Origin: UBA6544 sp049601975
GTDB lineage: Bacteria > Pseudomonadota > Alphaproteobacteria > UBA8366
Assembly: GCA_049601975.1 (NCBI GenBank)
Contig: JBMYRC010000048.1
Span: forward strand, 1-27,280
Length of the DNA stretch: 27,280 nucleotides
Direction of reading: 5' to 3'
In this document: positions 15,861 through 24,522 of the stretch, in pieces
Numbering within the stretch: position 1 is the first letter of the stretch
Layout: every line of letters starts with the position of its first letter
Program-made: the position numbers and the translations under genes
The notes under the pieces: model-generated
Database searches by the model: none
What the model was told of the DNA's origin: nothing
Seen by the model: the letters and a program-made list of their open reading frames with translations, nothing else

Positions 15861-15972
15861 GGGCGGGTTATAGCGCCGCTGGACGGACAGCGCCACTACG
15901 GCGCGATATCGCCGCGCCGCCACACCAACCTAGATCATCCGAAGACGCCCACAGCAGACGTGTATTGATATC

Positions 15973-18900
15973 ATGGCCCAGACTTCACCCTTGAAACATG
16001 TATTGATCGCCAACCGAGGCGAGATCTCCATCCGCATCGCCCGCGCAGCGGCGGAAGCCGGCATCGCGACAACCGCCGTCTATGCAAAAGACGATAACGC
16101 ATCCCTGCATGTCCACAGGACGGATAACGCCGTCGAGTTGCCCGGCGTCGGACCTGCAGCGTACCTCAACATCGCCAATGTGGTGGCAGCCGCGAAGGAC
16201 TGCGGCGCAGACGCGATCCATCCGGGATACGGATTCTTGAGCGAAAACGCCGCATTCGCCGAAGCAGTCGTCGATGCTGGCCTCACCTATATCGGCCCCT
16301 CACCGAATGCCTTGGCGACCTTCGGCGACAAAGCCCAGGCCCGCACCTTGGCAGCAAACTCCGGGGTACCCATTGTCGGCGGCACGGACGGCCCGACGGA
16401 TGTGGCCGGCGCCACCACGTTCTTCCAATCCCTCGGCTCGGACGCTGCCGTCATGGTGAAGGCCATCGCGGGTGGTGGTGGGCGCGGCATGCGACCCGTC
16501 ACGGATTTGGCCGACCTTGAAGAGGCCATGACGCGATGCCAATCGGAAGCGGAGGCCGCATTTGGCGACGGCGGCGTATATGTTGAACAGCTGATCAAGG
16601 CGGCGCGCCATGTCGAAATTCAGGTCGCGGCGGACCAAAACGGTAATGTCGTCGTCCTCGGCGACCGGGACTGCAGTTTGCAGAGGCGACGGCAAAAGAT
16701 CATCGAAGTGGCTCCCGCACCCGGACTCTCGACTGAACAGCGGGACACCCTGTGGTCGCACGCGGCGACACTGACGAAGACCGCCAACTATACCGGCCTC
16801 GGCACCGTTGAGTTTTTGCTTGGCGGTGACGGTGCCATCGCCTTTATCGAATTTAATGCCCGCTTACAGGTGGAACATACGGTGACGGAAGCGGTCACCG
16901 GCCTTGATCTCGTGCGTATGCAGTTCGACATCGCGAACGGTGCCGGCCTTGCGGATATCACCGTTCCCGAGGCGCGCGGTTCCGCCATTCAAGCTCGGGT
17001 CAATCTGGAAACAATGGAGCCGGACGGCTCGGCACGCCCCAGCGGCGGCATTCTCACGGCGTTCGAACCTCCCGCCGGGCCCGGTGTCCGCGTCGATCAT
17101 TTCGGCTATGCCGGATACCAAACCAGCCCGCGTTACGATTCGATACTGGCGAAAGTCATCGTCCATACGGCCATGGGAGAGATGCCGACCGCAGCCGTGG
17201 CGACAGCGCGCGCCCTCGCAGAATTCCGCCTTGAAGGGGCGGCCTCGAATATCGCGTTCCTGCAAGCCCTGTTAAAACGATCCGAATGGGCGGACTACGC
17301 TTTCGATGTCGAATTCGTCGAGCGGGAAGCACCCGCCCTTGTCGACACCGCGAGCAACATGCCGCGAAATTTCTTTGCGCCCGAGACACCATCTGCCGCG
17401 AGAGGCGCGCAATTGGCGGGTGCCAAGATCGATGCGGTGGACCCGCTGGCGGTCCTCGACCATGGCAAGGCTGAGCATACGTCAACCAGCGTCCAATCCG
17501 ACAGCGATGAGGACGGCCATGTCCTGCGGGCCCCCATGCAAGGCGCCATTGTCAGCTTGGCTGTCGAGATGGGGGACGAAGTTTGGGAAGGAAAAATCCT
17601 TCTGGTCATGGATTCCATGAAAATGGAACACGAAGTGGCCGCAGAGACCTCCGGCATCGTCCGCCGGATTGATATCGCCCCTGGCGACACGGTCTTCGAA
17701 GGCAGTCCCTTGCTCCTGATCGAGGAAGCGGACGTCGCGGCGGACGAAGGCGACGCGGGCGAAGAAATCGATCTCGATTATATCCGCCCGGACCTAGCCG
17801 AGGTCGAGGAACGCCGGGCCAAGGGCTATGACGAGAATCGAGACGAGGCGACCGGGCGACGGCGCAAGACCAACCAACGCACGGCGCGTGAGAACGTGAA
17901 CGACCTCGTCGATGAGGGCTCCTTCATCGAGTACGGACCGATGGTGATCGCGGCGCGTCGTCGACGCACGCCACTCGATGAATTAATCACACGCACCCCG
18001 GCCGACGGATTAATCGGCGGCATCGGCGAGATAAACGGTGATCTATTCCCCGAAGAAGACGCGCGCTGCATGGTGATGTCCTACGACTACGCTGTTCTCG
18101 CGGGTACTCAGGGCAAAAAGAATCATCAAAAGAAAGACCGGATGTTCCGCATCGCGGAGAAATCCCGCCTGCCCGTCGTCTTCTTCGCGGAAGGCGGCGG
18201 CGGACGGCCGGGCGACACCGATGTCGAATTCGCAGCGAACCTTCATACACCCGCCTTCAATCTGTGGGGCAAGTTGAGCGGCAATGCACCGATGATCGGT
18301 ATCGTGTCCGGACGGTGTTTCGCCGGTAACGCCGTGATCCTCGGCTGCTGCGACACGGTGATCGCGACCGCCAATGCGACAATCGGCATGGGCGGCCCAG
18401 CAATGATCGAGGGCGGTGGCCTTGGCATCTATCGCCCGGAAGAAGTCGGCCCGATGTCCGTCATGAAGAAAAACGGCGTCGTCGACATCGCCGTCGAGGA
18501 CGAGGCAGAGGCAGTGGCCGTCGCGAAGAAATACATCTCCTACTTCCAAGGGCCCATCAAAGACTGGGATTGCGCCGATCAGCGACGTCTTCGACATGTC
18601 GTTCCTGAAAACCGTCTTCGCATCTACGAGATCAGAAACGCGATCAATCTGATGGCGGATACGGACTCGGTTTTGGAGCTTCGGCGCGACTTCGGGATCG
18701 GCATCATCACTTGTCTCGCCCGTTTCGAAGGCCGCCCGGTCGGCATCATCGCGAACAATCCGAAACATTTGGGCGGCGCCATCGATTCGGACGCCGCCGA
18801 CAAAGCCGCGCGCTTCATGCAGCTTTGCGACGCCTTCGACCTGCCCATTCTCTCGCTGTGCGACACGCCCGGCAATATGGTTGGCCCGGAATACGAGAAA

Positions 18901-19338
18901 GAAGCTTTGGTGCGCCATTGCGGCCGTCTCTATGTCATCGGCGCAAATGTGACTGTCCCCATTTTCACGGTGGTGCTGCGTAAGGGTTACGGGTTGGGCG
19001 CTCAGGCCATGGCCGGCGGCGGTTTCCACGCACCGTTCTTTACGATCGCCTGGCCGACGGGAGAGTTCGGCGGCATGGGCCTCGAAGGCGCCGTCAAACT
19101 CGGCTACCGCGATGTCCTGGCGGCGATCGAGGATATCGATGAACGGCGCGAGAAGTACGAGGAAATGGTGGCGAAGATGTACGAACAGGGCAAGGCCACC
19201 AATACGGCTTCGATGTTCGAGCTCGACGACGTCATCGACCCAGCAGACACACGGCGCTGGATCGTCGGCGGTCTCAAGGCGCAACCGCCAAAACCGGTGC
19301 GGACGGAAAAGAAACGCCCGTGGGTGGATACATGGTAG
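15973..19338 (+). CDS. Single-chain acyl-CoA carboxylase (BC-BCCP-CT)
   Basis: This is an 1121-residue biotin-dependent carboxylase with all activities on one chain. Biotin carboxylase spans about residues 5-455 (start VLIANRGEISIRIAR, ATP-grasp loop GGGGRGM at 167-173, active site FIEFNARLQVEH at 291-302). BCCP is at about 517-590, with biotinyl K550 in DSMKMEHEV. The carboxyltransferase is at about 600-1110 with both halves (GRCFAGNAVILGCCD; SLCDTPGNMVGPE). This domain order on one chain is known from bacterial long-chain acyl-CoA carboxylases; most alphaproteobacterial propionyl- or methylcrotonyl-CoA carboxylases have separate subunits. Substrate is not readable from sequence. The start has no clear ribosome binding site, so N-terminal details are less sure. 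It is divergent from rimO. Confidence 0.95.
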   Translation: MAQTSPLKHVLIANRGEISIRIARAAAEAGIATTAVYAKDDNASLHVHRTDNAVELPGVGPAAYLNIANVVAAAKDCGADAIHPGYGFLSENAAFAEAVVDAGLTYIGPSPNALATFGDKAQARTLAANSGVPIVGGTDGPTDVAGATTFFQSLGSDAAVMVKAIAGGGGRGMRPVTDLADLEEAMTRCQSEAEAAFGDGGVYVEQLIKAARHVEIQVAADQNGNVVVLGDRDCSLQRRRQKIIEVAPAPGLSTEQRDTLWSHAATLTKTANYTGLGTVEFLLGGDGAIAFIEFNARLQVEHTVTEAVTGLDLVRMQFDIANGAGLADITVPEARGSAIQARVNLETMEPDGSARPSGGILTAFEPPAGPGVRVDHFGYAGYQTSPRYDSILAKVIVHTAMGEMPTAAVATARALAEFRLEGAASNIAFLQALLKRSEWADYAFDVEFVEREAPALVDTASNMPRNFFAPETPSAARGAQLAGAKIDAVDPLAVLDHGKAEHTSTSVQSDSDEDGHVLRAPMQGAIVSLAVEMGDEVWEGKILLVMDSMKMEHEVAAETSGIVRRIDIAPGDTVFEGSPLLLIEEADVAADEGDAGEEIDLDYIRPDLAEVEERRAKGYDENRDEATGRRRKTNQRTARENVNDLVDEGSFIEYGPMVIAARRRRTPLDELITRTPADGLIGGIGEINGDLFPEEDARCMVMSYDYAVLAGTQGKKNHQKKDRMFRIAEKSRLPVVFFAEGGGGRPGDTDVEFAANLHTPAFNLWGKLSGNAPMIGIVSGRCFAGNAVILGCCDTVIATANATIGMGGPAMIEGGGLGIYRPEEVGPMSVMKKNGVVDIAVEDEAEAVAVAKKYISYFQGPIKDWDCADQRRLRHVVPENRLRIYEIRNAINLMADTDSVLELRRDFGIGIITCLARFEGRPVGIIANNPKHLGGAIDSDAADKAARFMQLCDAFDLPILSLCDTPGNMVGPEYEKEALVRHCGRLYVIGANVTVPIFTVVLRKGYGLGAQAMAGGGFHAPFFTIAWPTGEFGGMGLEGAVKLGYRDVLAAIEDIDERREKYEEMVAKMYEQGKATNTASMFELDDVIDPADTRRWIVGGLKAQPPKPVRTEKKRPWVDTW

Positions 19339-19342
19339 GGCG

Positions 19343-20122
19343 TCAGAGCGCCATATAGTCCCGTACCGCCAGGCCAAGGGTCGCCACGCCCATGACGGCG
19401 AGAACCCAGAGTGCCGCCGCGCGGAATATATGCTGGCCTTGTTTCGAGAAGTAGCGCTGCCCGAGCCAAGTCGAGAGCATATAGGGGGGCATGATCAGAC
19501 AGCCAACGACGATGACGTCACGGGTGAACAGCCCGTGATACCACAAGGGAATCATCCCGCAGAACGTCAATGCGGTGACGCCACCGATCACATTCGCGCG
19601 CTGTAATTGAGGCGAGCCGGGCCGCGACAGAGCTACCGAGACCGCTAAAGGCCCGCCGATCCCCGCCGATCCTTGCACAAATCCCGACGCGAACCCCGTG
19701 CCGATGATCGTCGCCGGGTGGGTGCCACTGCCAAATTGCCAGCCGCGATACATCATCACGACCATGATCAAGACAAAGGCAGAAATCGCCATCTTCATGA
19801 TATCCGCGTCGACGGTCACCAAGATCAAAGTCCCGATCGGTGCGGCAACGAAGCTCGCCAACCCGAACGGCACGGCGAACGACCGATCGGAAAAGCGAAT
19901 TGCATCCGGCAGCAGCTGTATCGTCGTCATGATACCGGCGATACTGGCGATGGCGACAGCCGCGCGAGGGCCGAGAAAGATACTCAATGCCATAATAAGG
20001 ATCATCGCTGCACCGAAGCCGACGAAACCACGTACGAAACCGGCAACGAACACCGCGGCTAGCGACATCGCCAATGTTGGGCCAGAAATCGGCCCAAGGA
20101 TTGCCGCCAAAACTTCCATCAT
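19343..20122 (-). CDS. TSUP (TauE/SafE) family permease
   Basis: This 259-residue protein has about eight hydrophobic segments in two repeated halves. The first half has VAGFVRGFVGFGAAMILIMAL and the second GFASGFVQGSAGIGGPLAV, the paired glycine-rich helices known from the TauE/SafE family. Such permeases move sulfite, sulfoacetate or other small organic anions out of, or into, the cell. The two first codons are both ATG (20122 and 20119); AAAGGA precedes them. It follows the BacA/prephenate dehydratase-like gene by 39 bases on the same strand, and ends four bases from the carboxylase gene on the opposite strand. Confidence 0.88.
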   Translation of the reverse strand: MMEVLAAILGPISGPTLAMSLAAVFVAGFVRGFVGFGAAMILIMALSIFLGPRAAVAIASIAGIMTTIQLLPDAIRFSDRSFAVPFGLASFVAAPIGTLILVTVDADIMKMAISAFVLIMVVMMYRGWQFGSGTHPATIIGTGFASGFVQGSAGIGGPLAVSVALSRPGSPQLQRANVIGGVTALTFCGMIPLWYHGLFTRDVIVVGCLIMPPYMLSTWLGQRYFSKQGQHIFRAAALWVLAVMGVATLGLAVRDYMAL

Positions 20123-20161
20123 GCGTCCTTTAAAATTGCCATGGAGGGTGGGCCGAAACCA

Positions 20162-20761
20162 TCAACGTGACAGGCCTTGGTGATACGTCCGGGAAGCAGG
20201 GCTATCCAGCCACGCCACAACACCGCCATCGGAGGCGCGCTCGCGGCCATAGACGATCCAAGGATCGTCGACGCTGCCCAATTCCTGGTCCACCTTGAAG
20301 ACGCCGGGATGTTCCGACGCGACGTCGAGCGCAGTGATGCCGCTGTCGAACCGCCCGGCCAACAGGCCTTCTGCCACGGTCGCGATCGAAATCTCCGGCA
20401 CCAGCTCTGCCCACCGGGACGCATCGACATACCGCTCGGTCGCCGGCTGCAAGCCAAGTGTTCGCGGCATCTCGACATCCGCCCGCGTGAGCACGGCCAA
20501 GGGGCGACATGGCGAGATAAAGGCGTCGATGACATAAATACCATGCTCGAAATGCGCCGCCGCCACTGTCTCTGTCGCCGATGGATGCACAGCAACTTGC
20601 ATGATGAAATCAAACTCCCCCGCTTCCATCCGGCGCAAGGCATCATTGAAATTTTCAACAAGTACGATCTTCACATCATCGAGACCGTGCAGCGCGAGAT
20701 ATCGCTCTGTGACCAGCTCATGATTGCTGCTGGTGGGGCCAAGAGTGGCGAAAATGATCAT
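20162..20761 (-). CDS. Prephenate dehydratase/BacA-like protein
   Basis: This 199-residue protein begins MIIFATLGPTSSNHELVTERY, like the TLGP-x-x-SS start of prephenate dehydratase domains. It has ENFNDALRRMEAGEFDF in place of the usual DVLEAVEAGEADY, and a second lobe with PLAVLTRADVEM and ATVAEGLLAGRFDSGITAL. The length equals a single catalytic domain without an ACT domain. It lacks the catalytic TRF motif near the end (here DDPWIVYGRE), as does BacA, the prephenate decarboxylase of bacilysin biosynthesis. The fold is a type 2 periplasmic-binding-like fold, so a binding or lyase role are both open. The ATG at 20761 has AGGA upstream. It is followed by the TSUP permease. Confidence 0.65.
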   Translation of the reverse strand: MIIFATLGPTSSNHELVTERYLALHGLDDVKIVLVENFNDALRRMEAGEFDFIMQVAVHPSATETVAAAHFEHGIYVIDAFISPCRPLAVLTRADVEMPRTLGLQPATERYVDASRWAELVPEISIATVAEGLLAGRFDSGITALDVASEHPGVFKVDQELGSVDDPWIVYGRERASDGGVVAWLDSPASRTYHQGLSR

Positions 20762-20887
20762 CAAATTGGTCCTGATCGGAGCATCAAAGTACAATTTACC
20801 TTCACTAAAGTCCGACCACGGGCTTTGCAACCGTAACCGCAGGCAGTACAACACGACGGATTGTAGAATTTTTGCTGCTCGATGCAG

Positions 20888-20906
20888 AGCGGCACCGTGC
20901 GCCGCT
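20888..20906 (+). other. Hairpin in the DEAD-box gene leader
   Basis: AGCGGC-N7-GCCGCT is a perfect 6-base-pair stem with a 7-base loop, about 57 bases before the helicase start. The 201-base gap 20762-20962 between two divergent genes holds no gene that I can support. A structured 5' leader is common for cold-shock helicases; a role here is speculation. Confidence 0.3.
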
Positions 20907-20962
20907 ATCGAACGAAACCGAGAGATCCGGCGCGCAAAACTCGATTTCTGAAAGAGACACTA

Positions 20963-22924
20963 ATGACCGAATTCGAAGGCGTCGTCCCGCCGTTGCGTGC
21001 AGCATTGGACAAGCGCGGCTATCACGTTTTGACACCCGTGCAAAAAGCCGTCCTGGTGCCGGAATTGAAGGATGCAGACACATTGGTCTCCGCGCAAACC
21101 GGTTCTGGTAAGACGGTGGCGTTCGGTATGTCCATCGCGCCGACGCTGTTGGGCGATGCCGAGCGGTTCCAGCATGCGCGCGCACCACTGGCGCTGGCGG
21201 TCGCACCGACGCGTGAATTGGCGTTGCAGGTGAAATTAGAACTCGAATGGCTCTATGAGATGACAGGCGCGTCGGTTGCCTCCTGTGTCGGCGGCATGGA
21301 TATGCGGACCGAACGACGCGTCCTGGACCGGGGCGCCCATATCGTGGTCGGCACACCGGGCCGTTTGCGGGATCATATTGAACGCAAATCGCTTGACCTC
21401 AGTAAATTGAAAGCCGTCATCCTTGATGAAGCCGATGAGATGCTCGATATGGGCTTTCGCGACGACCTGGAATTCATCCTAGGTTCAGCCCCCACCGAAC
21501 GTCGAACACTAATGTTTTCGGCCACGGTGCCCCGCCCCATCGTCCGATTGGCCAAGCGTTACCAGCAAAACGCCGTGCGGGTGACGACGACGTCCGAGCG
21601 TGAACAACACGGCGACATTGAATACCGCGCCATTGCCGTCGCCCCTAATGACCGCGAGAACGCGATTATCAATCTGCTGCGGTATTTCGAAGCTAAGAAT
21701 TCCATCGTGTTCTGCGGTACGCGAGCGGCGGTCAACCGTATGACCAGCCGATTCAACAATCGGGGCTTCTCGGTCGTAGCCCTATCGGGTGAGCTCAGTC
21801 AAAATGAGCGCACACACGCGCTACAAGCACTCCGCAATGGGCGGGCACGTGTCTGTATTGCGACCGATGTCGCCGCGCGCGGCCTCGATCTGCCGAATGT
21901 GGAATTGGTCATCCACGCCGACCTGCCGACCAACGCCCAAACCATGCTCCATCGCAGCGGCCGCACGGGCCGGGCTGGACGCAAAGGTGTGAGCGCCTTG
22001 ATCGTGCCGCATAACTGGCACAAACGCGTAGAACGCATGTTCCGTGAAGTGAATATCGATGCCACATGGGCGAAGCCGCCTTCGGTCGATGACGTCATGA
22101 GCCGAGATGACGAGCGACTGCTCGCCGACTCAACGCTCACCAGTCCCATCGAAGACAATGAGAAATCCATTATTGAGAAGCTTCTGGCACAACAAAGCCC
22201 AGAGCAAGTCGCCGCCGCCTACGTGCGTCAACATCGCGCCGGGCAATCCGCACCCGAGGATCTAATGGATACCGGCCCTGACGAGGAACGCCCGAAACGC
22301 CACGAAGCCTTCCGAGAAAGCGTTTGGTTCTCGCTCACCATCGGCCGTTCGCAGAACGTTGAAGCACGCTGGATACTGCCGATGCTTTGCCGCGTCGGGG
22401 GAATAACGAAGAACGAAATCGGCAAGATCAATATCGAGCAAGATGAGACCCTCGTGGAACTGACCGCTGCGAGTGTTGATGGATTTCTCAAAACCGTCGG
22501 GCCGGAAATGTTGGTCGAGGATACGATCAAGATTACCCGGATGGACAATCCACCCCGCTCCGCGCGCCCGGCACGATCGGAGCGCCCCTCGCGACCGCAC
22601 CGCGAGGACCGTTTCAACCGCAGCGACCGAAACGCGAGAGCCGACGGACCAGGCCGAAAAAAATCATATAAAACACGACCGAGCCGTTCCGCGACCACCG
22701 AAGACGCTCCTGCGGCTGCGGAAAAGTTTTCGAACGCACGACCAAAGCCCAAACCAAAAATAAAGAGTAAGTCGGAGACAAAGAATAAACCGGAAAAGAA
22801 GCTCAAGGCCAAAAAACGAAAGAAACTGAAGCTCGCGAAGACAGAAGCCAAATCCAGCGGTCCAAGCCGCGAGGCTCCGGTCCCCGGGTCCGCCCCAATG
22901 ATGCGGCGCAAGGTTTCAGAGTAA
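20963..22924 (+). CDS. DEAD-box RNA helicase with DbpA-type RNA-binding domain
   Basis: This 653-residue helicase has the full motif set: TPVQKA (Q motif), AQTGSGKT (44-51), PTRELA, TPGR, LDEADEMLDMG (154-164), FSATVP, IVFCGTR, ATDVAARGLDLP and HRSGRTGRAGR. Residues 453-528 (VWFSLTIGR to IKITRMD) fit the DbpA RNA-binding domain, and a highly basic, low-complexity tail (about 530-653) is rich in Lys, Arg, Ser and Pro. DbpA/CsdA-like proteins remodel 23S rRNA or mRNA in ribosome assembly and cold adaptation. The ATG at 20963 has AAGAGA upstream; a longer open frame to 20882 is not conserved-looking. It is convergent with the PhyH gene, three bases apart. Confidence 0.95.
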   Translation: MTEFEGVVPPLRAALDKRGYHVLTPVQKAVLVPELKDADTLVSAQTGSGKTVAFGMSIAPTLLGDAERFQHARAPLALAVAPTRELALQVKLELEWLYEMTGASVASCVGGMDMRTERRVLDRGAHIVVGTPGRLRDHIERKSLDLSKLKAVILDEADEMLDMGFRDDLEFILGSAPTERRTLMFSATVPRPIVRLAKRYQQNAVRVTTTSEREQHGDIEYRAIAVAPNDRENAIINLLRYFEAKNSIVFCGTRAAVNRMTSRFNNRGFSVVALSGELSQNERTHALQALRNGRARVCIATDVAARGLDLPNVELVIHADLPTNAQTMLHRSGRTGRAGRKGVSALIVPHNWHKRVERMFREVNIDATWAKPPSVDDVMSRDDERLLADSTLTSPIEDNEKSIIEKLLAQQSPEQVAAAYVRQHRAGQSAPEDLMDTGPDEERPKRHEAFRESVWFSLTIGRSQNVEARWILPMLCRVGGITKNEIGKINIEQDETLVELTAASVDGFLKTVGPEMLVEDTIKITRMDNPPRSARPARSERPSRPHREDRFNRSDRNARADGPGRKKSYKTRPSRSATTEDAPAAAEKFSNARPKPKPKIKSKSETKNKPEKKLKAKKRKKLKLAKTEAKSSGPSREAPVPGSAPMMRRKVSE

Positions 22925-22927
22925 CGT

Positions 22928-23721
22928 CTACCAGCTCGGACTATCGTGGCCGATCGTAAAGTCATTCACCACCTTGCGGTTTACACCCCGCATTAGCGCG
23001 ACGGGCAAAGTGCTCCAGTCAAACTTGCTCAGCGGCAAATCGTCATCTCGGAAAAGACCGGAAGTCGCCGGCATATAGCGAAGTGCCAGACCAGCCCGCC
23101 GCCGACCAGATGTGTTGGCCTCAGAGCCGTGGACAATTCCGACGTCATGAATTGAACACTGCCCCGGCTCCAATTCTATAAACGGGTGTCCTCTGCCGCG
23201 ATTTGTTCTTCGCCGATGACTTGGTTGAGAGTTAGATTGGGGTTGTCGTCCCCATGATGGCGCCAATCCTGGCGATTGTGCGAGCCTGGGATGACCTTCA
23301 TTGCACCGTTCGCTTTGTCCACCTTATCGAGCGCCAGCCAAACGGTGCAGGTTGCCCAAGGTCGGATCGGCCAATATTGGCCATCCTGATGCCATGGTAC
23401 TTCGCGAGCGGTCTCTGGCAATTTACAGAACAAATGCGTCAGCCAAAGGATAATATCAGGCCCGATAACGGCTTCAACCATTTCCAAGATTCGCGCGTCG
23501 CGCGCAATTTTGTCGAACGCCGCATGCCCTTTCACGCCGTAGGGCCGTCCGCCATTGAGATGCGGATTGATCATCCGGTCGGGCATGATCTCCGGATTGC
23601 CTGAAAGGACCTCATCCAAGGCAATGCGTAGTTCGTAAAGGATATTCTCATCTAGGCGAAACCCTGCGGGAATGACGTATCCATCACTGGTGTATTGGAA
23701 ACGTTCAGTTGATGTGAGCAT
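22928..23721 (-). pseudogene. Phytanoyl-CoA dioxygenase (PhyH) family, frameshifted
   Basis: The frame from 23721 (ATG after AAGGTGG) reads a PhyH N-terminal half with the HxD iron motif in VPWHQDGQYW and VIPGSHNRQDW, then stops at 23176. The second half, HPFIELEPGQCSIHD, VHGSEANTSGRRRAGLALRYMP, is in another frame ending at 22928. One added base near 23180-23195 gives an about 264-residue protein of normal length, with the distal iron His in VHGS and the 2-oxoglutarate Arg in SGRRRAG. These Fe(II)/2-oxoglutarate enzymes hydroxylate or otherwise oxidise small substrates. As written the gene would give no functional enzyme. A sequence error is as likely as decay. An upstream ATG at 23745 is possible. 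Confidence 0.85.
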
Positions 23722-23787
23722 TGCCACCACCTTTCCAGCATCCATCGAGACTCACGCCACAACCCGCATGAAAATGAGATAGATGAA

Positions 23788-24408
23788 CTACAACGCCTCG
23801 ACCGTCCACTCGCCGCTACCATTAGGTGGTGTCACCTGCATCGGTGCCGCATTATCCAGTACACGGGCGCCGTACTCTTCTGGTCGTCGCAAGGGGTGTC
23901 CGATGGCCGCCAGCAATACGGCGAACGTGCCGCCGTGCGCGACTACGGTCACTTTACCATTCTCCAACGCCGCGTTTACGCCGCGCAGGGTCCGGGTGAC
24001 GAATTGTTCCAAAGTTTCGCCGCGCTCCGGTGACTCCGCCCACTTCAAGTCGACATTCGAGCGACCCGCCCATCGACCCCAGTCGCGCTCTCGCAAATCC
24101 GGATTGGGATGTACGGGACGGCCGCAATGCCCGGCGATGATTTGTGCTGTCATCCAGGCGCGTTCCTGATCGCTGGCGTAATAGGCATCGAAATCTTTGT
24201 CTTTCAGTTTTGGTCCTGCCTTCTCGGCCTGCGCCTTGCCGTTCGGGTTCAATTGAGAGCCCATCACCGGCTGAATGATCTTGGCGTCGTTGTAGAAGGT
24301 TTCGCCGTGCCGGACGAAATAGAATCCCTCTGTTGGAGTGGTGATGCCGCCGATCTTATCGGCGTATTCGGCCATCTTTTTGTGCCAGTCAGGGGTATCC
24401 ATTGTCAT
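23788..24408 (-). CDS. Histidine phosphatase family protein
   Basis: This 206-residue protein has the branch-1 histidine phosphatase (phosphoglycerate mutase-like) signature FVRHGET (R33, H34), the general-acid Glu region LRERDWGRWAGR (E107), and the second catalytic histidine in VVAHGGT (H158). Between these, SDQERAWMTAQII forms the expected helix. Such proteins dephosphorylate sugars, nucleotides or small metabolites by a phosphohistidine intermediate. The substrate is unknown. The start at 24408 has GGGAT upstream; an ATG at 24402 is an alternative. It lies between the PhyH gene on the same strand (66 bases downstream) and the divergent DUF1028 gene. Confidence 0.92.
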   Translation of the reverse strand: MTMDTPDWHKKMAEYADKIGGITTPTEGFYFVRHGETFYNDAKIIQPVMGSQLNPNGKAQAEKAGPKLKDKDFDAYYASDQERAWMTAQIIAGHCGRPVHPNPDLRERDWGRWAGRSNVDLKWAESPERGETLEQFVTRTLRGVNAALENGKVTVVAHGGTFAVLLAAIGHPLRRPEEYGARVLDNAAPMQVTPPNGSGEWTVEAL

Positions 24409-24522
24409 TCATCATCCCGGTTTGTTACCACCCATTTCGGGCCCTCTTCCCTTGCCGCGCCAAACGGCCGAGATACGCTTCTCTCTAATGTTAGGAAAAT
24501 AGCAAATAGGGGCGACGAATCC

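Noticed and set aside
15900..15918. GGCGCG-N7-CGCGCC inverted repeat between rimO and the carboxylase gene
   Set aside because: A six-base GC-only stem is expected by chance in such composition, and there is no second supporting signal.
18043..19377. A 444-codon open frame antisense to the carboxyltransferase region
   Set aside because: It lies wholly opposite a strongly conserved CT domain, shows no family motifs and has composition expected of the complement of a GC-rich gene.
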